DNA of 35,489 nt, taken from the NCBI GenBank assembly GCA_017466805.1, contig JAFTTN010000027.1:1-35489 (forward strand). Direction: 5' to 3'. The translations under genes were made by a program, and so were the position numbers. The stretch's first letter is position 1. Every line of letters begins with the position of its first letter. Of this stretch, positions 31,188 through 35,489 are shown one piece after another. The notes beneath the pieces were generated by a model, which worked only from the letters and a program-made list of their open reading frames with translations, made no database searches and was not told the origin of the DNA. Source of the DNA: Clostridia bacterium. GTDB lineage: Bacteria; Bacillota; Clostridia; Oscillospirales; CAG-382.

Positions 31188-32708
31188 ATGGCAAAACGTG
31201 TTTTTTCGGTTTTTCTCGCACTTTCTCTTTTTGCACTCTGCCTTTTAACCGGCTGTAATGGCGACGGCGATGAATCGCAAGCAAGCTCGCAAGCGGTTTC
31301 GGAGGAGGATAAAACCTTCTATGGTCTTGCTCTGCCCGAGGAGCTTTACTTCGACGGCAGGGAAATAACCGTGCTTACCACCTCCACGGCGCAAAGCCCC
31401 GGCAACTACCAAATACAGCCCAACGATAACGATATGTATTCCGCCGAAACGGCAACCTCGGTTACCTCTGCGGCTGCAGAATGCACCCGACTTGTCGAGC
31501 AAAGGCTGGGTATCACCGTGCACGAGGAGGTCGTATACACCTGGTCGCGCTATGGCGGCGATATGTACAAGCGTATTCATCAGGACGCAATGAGTTATAC
31601 CGGCGATTACCTTTTCGCTATGCCCTGCTCTATCGAAGCGGGTATGCTTTCTATCGAAGGCTTGCTCCACGATCTTCACAAGGTTCCCAATATCGATTTA
31701 AGCCGTGAATGGTGGTGCCAGGCGTTTAACGACGGCGTAACCGTAGACGGCAAATGCTATTTCGCAATCGGCGATATAGGCACTGTAAGCAAGGAAGCGA
31801 CGTTCTTTGTTGCCTTTAACAAAAAAATGGCGGAAAGCAACGGTCTTGCCGAAAAATACGGCTATTCCTCGCTTTACGAAATGGTCGATAAAAAGGCTTG
31901 GACGCAGGATGTTATGTACGAAATGGCAAAGTCGGTTTATCAGGACCTTAACGAAAACAATATCTGCGATGCGGGCGACGTAAACGGTATCGCAGGTCAG
32001 GACGGCGCTATCTACAATATGCTCACCTCCGCCGGCGAAAAGATTATTTCGGTCGAGGACGGATACCCCAAGCTTACTATTTACAACGAAAGAGCGATAA
32101 ATATTATCGGCGACGCGCAGGATTATTTTCAGGATCCGCAAAGCGGTTTTATTTCCGCTAACGATTATTTCGACCAAAGCAACGTTCCGGTTGCCGACGT
32201 AATCGTGCCCGAATTCAAGGCAGACAGACTTCTGTTCTTTATGGACGCGATAATGAATCTTAACAATATTCGCGATATGGAAAGCGATTTCGGCGTGCTC
32301 CCCTCACCTATGTACGACAGCGATCAAGATGGCTACGTTTCGCAAATCGGCTGCTGGTCTACAAACTGCATCGTCGTTCCCACCTTCGTAACCGGCGAGG
32401 ACCTTGAATTTGTCGGCTACGTTATCGAAGCGCTTTCGGCTGTTTCGAACAAAAAGCTCAACCCCGTTTATTACGAGCAAACGCTTCAGTACCAAATCTC
32501 GCGCGATGACGATTCGATGCGTATGCTCGATATAATCTTCGATAACCGTACCTGCGAGCTTGCCGAAATATATAACCTTGATATTTACAGCACGGTTTGC
32601 GGTATGCTTAAAGCCAAGCCCGATACCTTCGCTTCGGCTTACGAGGCTATCGAGGGCAAAACCCAAGCAAGACTCGATGAAATTATCGAATCGTATAAGG
32701 GCAATTAA
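31188..32708 (+). CDS. Extracellular solute-binding lipoprotein (ABC importer type)
   Basis: 506 residues. Lipoprotein signal peptide with lipobox L-L-T-G-C, acylated Cys 23, then a Ser/Gln/Glu linker (24-42). The mature part has the two-lobe solute-binding pattern seen in carbohydrate-type (family 1) binding proteins: F-D-G-R-E-I-T-V-L-T near 55-64, Y-D-L-L-like Y-L-F-A-M-P, a central D-L-H-K-V-P, and a late P-S-P-M-Y segment. A calcium-loop-like D-L-N-E-N-N-I-C-D-A-G-D lies near 255-266. No permease or ATPase gene is adjacent, so it is orphaned in this window. AAAGGAG precedes the ATG, and it is probably co-transcribed with the ECF S component. Confidence 0.8.
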   Translation: MAKRVFSVFLALSLFALCLLTGCNGDGDESQASSQAVSEEDKTFYGLALPEELYFDGREITVLTTSTAQSPGNYQIQPNDNDMYSAETATSVTSAAAECTRLVEQRLGITVHEEVVYTWSRYGGDMYKRIHQDAMSYTGDYLFAMPCSIEAGMLSIEGLLHDLHKVPNIDLSREWWCQAFNDGVTVDGKCYFAIGDIGTVSKEATFFVAFNKKMAESNGLAEKYGYSSLYEMVDKKAWTQDVMYEMAKSVYQDLNENNICDAGDVNGIAGQDGAIYNMLTSAGEKIISVEDGYPKLTIYNERAINIIGDAQDYFQDPQSGFISANDYFDQSNVPVADVIVPEFKADRLLFFMDAIMNLNNIRDMESDFGVLPSPMYDSDQDGYVSQIGCWSTNCIVVPTFVTGEDLEFVGYVIEALSAVSNKKLNPVYYEQTLQYQISRDDDSMRMLDIIFDNRTCELAEIYNLDIYSTVCGMLKAKPDTFASAYEAIEGKTQARLDEIIESYKGN

Positions 32709-32718
32709 TTAAAAAAGC

Positions 32719-32752
32719 AAAAGGTTTTCGTCCGTTTGGGCGAAAACCTTTT
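32719..32752. terminator. Bidirectional terminator between convergent genes
   Basis: AAAAGGTTTTCG (32719-32730) pairs with CGAAAACCTTTT (32741-32752), 12 bp, with A/T runs on both outer sides. It serves the binding-protein gene (plus) and the peptidase gene (minus). Confidence 0.88.
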
Positions 32753-32755
32753 AAT

Positions 32756-33694
32756 TTAAATCAAATCAACCAATTTTACCGAGCCTTCGGTGAGGAAAAC
32801 AATATTTTCGGAGCGGAAGATAATATCGCGCTTGGTGTGGATTCTGCCGACGTAAAGTATGCCGCCTTTGGTTTTGTTGAATGCGGCAACGCCGATACCG
32901 AGCGGGAAGCTCATATTGTCCGAGGGGTAAAACACGAATCCGTCGGCGATTTCGCAATCGACCGCTTCGTTGCTCGAAAACGCATTATTCAGCACGGACG
33001 CAAAAGCACGCGTTTGCTTTTTGGTTGCAAACAGCATATTTCTACCGTCGGAAACGCAGTCGAAATTCAAAACAAGCTTGCTTTTAAGCGCCTTTTTGTG
33101 CTTCGCGTAAAACCCCTGCGAGCCGAATAAGCCCATTTCCTCCAAATCGAAGAAAACAAAGCAGACTTGGCTGCGCTTTTCCTCGGGCAATGCGTTCATG
33201 ATTTCGATAAGCGTTACCACGCCCGAGGTGTTGTCGTTCACCGTGTGCTTGTTGGCGGGGCCGAAAAGCATTAAAAGCAATATACCAATGTAAATAAATC
33301 GAGGTAAAAGCTTTACGATAAGCTTTAGGGTAAGGTTGTCGGTGGAAATATAGCTTGCCGCTAAGCCGACGGTAAAGCCTATTGCAAAAAATATTGCAAA
33401 CGAAGCAACCAAAATCGCCAACATATAAAGAATATAGATAAGCATATTCTTCGGCGTAAGAAAATTGGGGAAGGGAAGCGCGGGTGCGGTATCGTAGTGT
33501 GCGGTGTAAACCACCTTTGCCGTTTCGGGATCGCCGATTACGACGTTTCTCGCACCGAGCTGGCCTTTTTCGATTCTCGATTCGTATCCAAGCTTTTTGC
33601 AGACACCCTGCAAATATTCAATAAACGCGCTTTTTTGCTTTTTGGTCTTGCGAACCTGAAATTTTTCGATAATTTCTTTTGTGAATTCGGTCAT
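32756..33694 (-). CDS. M28-family metallopeptidase with a membrane hairpin inserted in the catalytic domain
   Basis: 312 residues. M28 zinc ligands are all visible: H66 in T-A-H-Y-D-T (D68 backs it), D154 in V-N-D-N-T-S-G, catalytic E185 and ligand E186 in F-D-L-E-E-M-G-L-F-G-S, D212 in N-F-D, and H286 in R-I-H-T. Between H66 and D154 lie two hydrophobic segments (about 84-114 and 122-146) that look like a transmembrane hairpin, so the enzyme is probably membrane-embedded with its active site formed by parts on the same side. No signal peptide. The likely activity is aminopeptidase or related hydrolysis; the substrate is unknown. Its start abuts the stop of the DUF362 gene, with which it forms a two-gene unit. 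Confidence 0.88.
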   Translation of the reverse strand: MTEFTKEIIEKFQVRKTKKQKSAFIEYLQGVCKKLGYESRIEKGQLGARNVVIGDPETAKVVYTAHYDTAPALPFPNFLTPKNMLIYILYMLAILVASFAIFFAIGFTVGLAASYISTDNLTLKLIVKLLPRFIYIGILLLMLFGPANKHTVNDNTSGVVTLIEIMNALPEEKRSQVCFVFFDLEEMGLFGSQGFYAKHKKALKSKLVLNFDCVSDGRNMLFATKKQTRAFASVLNNAFSSNEAVDCEIADGFVFYPSDNMSFPLGIGVAAFNKTKGGILYVGRIHTKRDIIFRSENIVFLTEGSVKLVDLI

Positions 33695-34561
33695 TTATTT
33701 TACCTCGACCAATTCGTAATCGCTGCTGCCGATGCCCAATTCCTCTGCCGCCTTAACGGTAAGAGCGCCGTTGCGCGATTCGATACGCTCGATAAGGTGC
33801 GCCTTGCCCGCATCGTCGCTTGCGTAAACGAGGTCGAGGCAGGCCTTGTCGATAGCAACGGGGTCGGTGGAGGCAAGCATACCAATGTCGGCAATGCAGG
33901 GGTCCTCGGCAACCGCGCAACAATCGCAATCGACCGACATATTCTTCATAACGTTTATATAAACAGCCTTTTCGCCGAAAAGGTCAACAACCGATTTTGC
34001 CGCGTCTGCCATCGAAACAAGGAAGGAATCGTGGTCGGCAGTCCATATTTTTTCGGGCTCGCCCGCGCCGTGAATATACGCCTTGCCGTATGAAGAAGCA
34101 ATGCCGATAGATAACTGCTTCAACGCTCCGCCATAGCCGCCCATTGGGTGCCCTTTGAAGTGCGATAAAACAAGAAGCGAATCGTAATTCAGCAAATTTT
34201 TGCCCACGTAGTTCTTTTTAATACATTTTCCGTTCGGAATTTCAAGCACCGCGTCGGGCCCTTCGGCATCGAGCAGATCGAAATCGAAATATTCGCTCCA
34301 GCCGTGGTCCTTTAGCGTTTTAATATGCTTTTCGGTCGTGTTGCGCGTGCCGTCGTATGCAGTGTTGCACTCAACCGCAACGCCGCCGACCTTGTCTATA
34401 ATAGGCTTCCAAAAATCAGGGCCCAAAAAGTTTTGGTTGCCGGGCTCGCCGGAATGCAGCTTTATCGCAACCCTGCCGCAAAGCTCTCTGCCGACCAAAT
34501 CGTACAGCGCGCAAACGGCTTCGGGATCAAGACTTTTTGTAAAATATACCTTCGGTTTCAT
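33695..34561 (-). CDS. DUF362 domain protein
   Basis: 288 residues, cytoplasmic by absence of signal or membrane segment. DUF362 (PF04015) features: V-A-I-K-L-H-S-G-E near 31-39, P-I-I-D-K-V-G-G-V-A-V-E-C-N-T at 53-67, L-S-H-F-K-G-H-P-M-G-G-Y-G-G-A-L-K-Q-L (132-150), and near the C-terminus D-C-D-C-C-A-V-A-E-D-P-C (C212, C214, C215, C222) with I-A-D-I-G and D-P-V-A-I-D-K-A. The cysteines suggest a metal or iron-sulfur site. Some DUF362 proteins carry ferredoxin domains; this one lacks a classical 2x[4Fe-4S] module. GGAGGTG precedes the ATG. First gene of the operon with the M28 peptidase. Confidence 0.88.
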   Translation of the reverse strand: MKPKVYFTKSLDPEAVCALYDLVGRELCGRVAIKLHSGEPGNQNFLGPDFWKPIIDKVGGVAVECNTAYDGTRNTTEKHIKTLKDHGWSEYFDFDLLDAEGPDAVLEIPNGKCIKKNYVGKNLLNYDSLLVLSHFKGHPMGGYGGALKQLSIGIASSYGKAYIHGAGEPEKIWTADHDSFLVSMADAAKSVVDLFGEKAVYINVMKNMSVDCDCCAVAEDPCIADIGMLASTDPVAIDKACLDLVYASDDAGKAHLIERIESRNGALTVKAAEELGIGSSDYELVEVK

Positions 34562-34592
34562 AAAAACACCTCCGTATCCTTTTTTCGATAAT

Positions 34593-34622
34593 ATTATACA
34601 TTACAGCAATAGTCGGTGTCAA
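34593..34622 (-). promoter_or_regulatory. SigA-type promoter of the DUF362-M28 operon
   Basis: Minus-strand TTGACA (34622-34617), an 18-nt spacer, and TATAAT (34598-34593), about 30 nt before the ATG. Confidence 0.8.
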
Positions 34623-34659
34623 TGAAAAATTTTTTTGACTGCGAATTTCAAAAATGCTA

Positions 34660-34688
34660 TTGACATAGCGGATATTTTGTGTTATTAT
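34660..34688 (+). promoter_or_regulatory. Promoter of the tRNA pair
   Basis: TTGACA (34660-34665), a 17-nt spacer, and TATTAT (34683-34688), about 13 nt before the tRNA-Leu 5' end. Confidence 0.75.
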
Positions 34689-34701
34689 AATCGAGCGGCT
34701 T

Positions 34702-34790
34702 GCCGGAGTGGCGGAATTGGCAGACGCCCTGGACTTAAAATCCAGTGAGGTTAAACCCTCGTACCGGTTCAAGCCCGGTTTCCGGCACCA
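34702..34790 (+). tRNA. tRNA-Leu (anticodon UAA)
   Basis: An 89-nt cloverleaf with a long variable arm as in leucine tRNAs. The acceptor GCCGGAG pairs with TTCCGGC (last pair G-U), discriminator A, encoded CCA at the end. The anticodon stem CTGGA/TCCAG (34729-34733 with 34741-34745) closes the loop holding TAA at 34736-34738. The T arm has GGTTCAAGCC. It decodes UUA and UUG. Confidence 0.96.
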
Positions 34791-34835
34791 AATTTATCAA
34801 GCCCGGTGCGAAAGCATCGTTAATATATTCAATAT

Positions 34836-34911
<76 letters not shown>

Positions 34912-34915
34912 AGTA

Positions 34916-34939
34916 CCGGTGCCAAAAAAGATGCACCGG
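34916..34939 (+). other. Short hairpin between tRNA-fMet and the terminator
   Basis: CCGGTGC (34916-34922) pairs with GCACCGG (34933-34939) over 7 bp with a 10-nt A-rich loop. No T tract. Possibly part of the tRNA 3' trailer. Confidence 0.5.
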
Positions 34940-34972
34940 AGAAAACCCGAGGTTTCCTCGGGTTTTCTTTAT
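34940..34972 (+). terminator. Terminator of the tRNA operon
   Basis: AGAAAACCCGAGG (34940-34952) pairs perfectly with CCTCGGGTTTTCT (34956-34968), 13 bp with a TTT loop, followed by T-rich sequence. Confidence 0.9.
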
Positions 34973-35084
34973 TTTTCTCGCGTTTTCTCGATTTTTCAAA
35001 AATCGAATAACATTGCGGTTAAAAAGATGCAAACCTCGGTTTTCGACCGTCGGGAGGGATCTGAACCAAAGAATAGGCACTTTA

Positions 35085-35129
35085 GGGGCATATTTGACGA
35101 TATTTTCTCGTCAGATATGCCCCTTTTTT
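35085..35129 (+). terminator. Strong terminator-like hairpin in the tRNA to 35218 gap
   Basis: A 16-pair stem (35085-35100 with 35108-35123, one T-G pair) with loop TATTTTC is followed by TTTTTT. No gene is seen between 34970 and this hairpin. The stretch also contains a palindrome TCGATTTTT/AAAAATCGA (34988-35006). The hairpin may end a small unrecognised transcript, or be a remnant of a neighbouring locus. Confidence 0.75.
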
Positions 35130-35217
35130 GTTTTTATAATTGTTAATTCTTTGTGTCTTGGACATCCACCTCGTTACGAACGAGATTGGCATAAATATCA
35201 TAAAGAAAGGAGAAAAA

Positions 35218-35489
35218 ATGTTTACAGCAATTATCGAAAACGAAGGCAACACCTTAGTCATGGAATTCCCGTGCAAGCGTTACCTTATGGCTGACCACCT
35301 CGGCTCCATCGGCATCAGAAAGCCGGCACATGAAATCAAGTGCATGGATGAAGAGGAAGAACCGATCAAGGTGAAGATCGTCGGAAACAACGAGTTTGAG
35401 AAAAGGCTCGCCCTGTTGATCTCCCCCTCAGATACTCTCTCCCTCGTAAATACCATGTGTGAGTTCTATCAGAACCTGCCCTACCAAAA
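35218..35489 (+). CDS. Unidentified protein, 3' end cut off by the window; possibly mobile-element-associated
   Basis: At least 90 residues are open to the window end. ATG at 35218 follows AAAGGAG. It begins M-F-T-A-I-I-E-N-E-G and contains A-D-H-L-G-S-I-G-I-R-K-P-A-H-E-I-K, an acidic run D-E-E-E-E and L-S-L-V-N-T-M-C-E-F-Y. The H-L-G-S-I-G-I and P-A-x-x-I-K pattern reminds me of N-terminal domains of ArdA/antirestriction-type proteins encoded on clostridial conjugative elements, but I cannot confirm that. Codon use differs from the rest of the window (AAG, ATC, CTC, CCG are common; the GAA/TCG-rich style of neighbours is absent), consistent with transferred DNA. No integrase or attachment repeat is visible before the window ends. 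Confidence 0.6.
   Translation, partial: MFTAIIENEGNTLVMEFPCKRYLMADHLGSIGIRKPAHEIKCMDEEEEPIKVKIVGNNEFEKRLALLISPSDTLSLVNTMCEFYQNLPYQ

Overview
The window looks like a chromosomal segment of an anaerobic, gut-type member of the Clostridia (Bacillota) with mid-range GC. The evidence is: AGGAGG-type ribosome binding sites with TTGACA/TATAAT promoters; dockerin-like surface proteins; a SpoIID/peptidoglycan-binding protein; a glycyl-radical-activase-like radical SAM protein; an ECF-transporter S component; AsnA, CysK and class II aldolase of clostridial type. No phage or transposase gene is visible. The exact lineage cannot be read from the sequence.

Layout. (1) 1-340 holds two near-identical 160-bp structured repeat units (180-bp period), each ending in a terminator hairpin. 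(2) 425-13728 is a cell-surface cluster of four large secreted proteins arranged A>, <B, <C, D>: a GH73 glucosaminidase with Big_2 and SH3 modules, two giant Ig-like repeat proteins (one with a CBM26-like starch-binding module, one with a beta-helix), and a GHL10-type glycosidase-like protein. All four end in the same dockerin-like C-terminal module that finishes in R-H-Y-F-G-T. B and C share an unusual 40-nt upstream block. (3) 13809-18069 holds fba alone, then a D-Ala-D-Ala carboxypeptidase, then a tight operon of a Cys-motif protein, a small radical SAM enzyme and a HAD phosphatase. (4) 18076-22734, minus strand: a multi-TM protein of unknown family, and a four-gene operon VTT protein > asnA > cysK > pdxY driven by a consensus promoter. 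(5) 22773-30025, minus strand: a SpoIID/peptidoglycan-binding repeat protein, and an operon of an asymmetric heterodimeric ABC exporter followed by a nucleotidyltransferase-fold protein. (6) 30020-32752: a GNAT acetyltransferase divergent from an ECF S component plus a solute-binding lipoprotein. (7) 32756-34622, minus strand: DUF362 protein and an M28 peptidase with membrane helices inserted in the catalytic domain. (8) 34660-34968: tRNA-Leu(UAA) and initiator tRNA-fMet. (9) From 35218 an unidentified gene with different codon use runs off the window, possibly the start of a mobile element.

How the genes fit together. Region 2 is the coherent accessory system: wall remodelling (GH73), carbohydrate contact (CBM26-like, GHL10) and long adhesive stalks, all carrying one shared C-terminal tag. 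No cohesin or scaffoldin partner is in the window, so where the tag docks is unknown. The rest is mostly housekeeping or small transport and stress units. All functional calls come from motif recognition by eye; no database search was possible.
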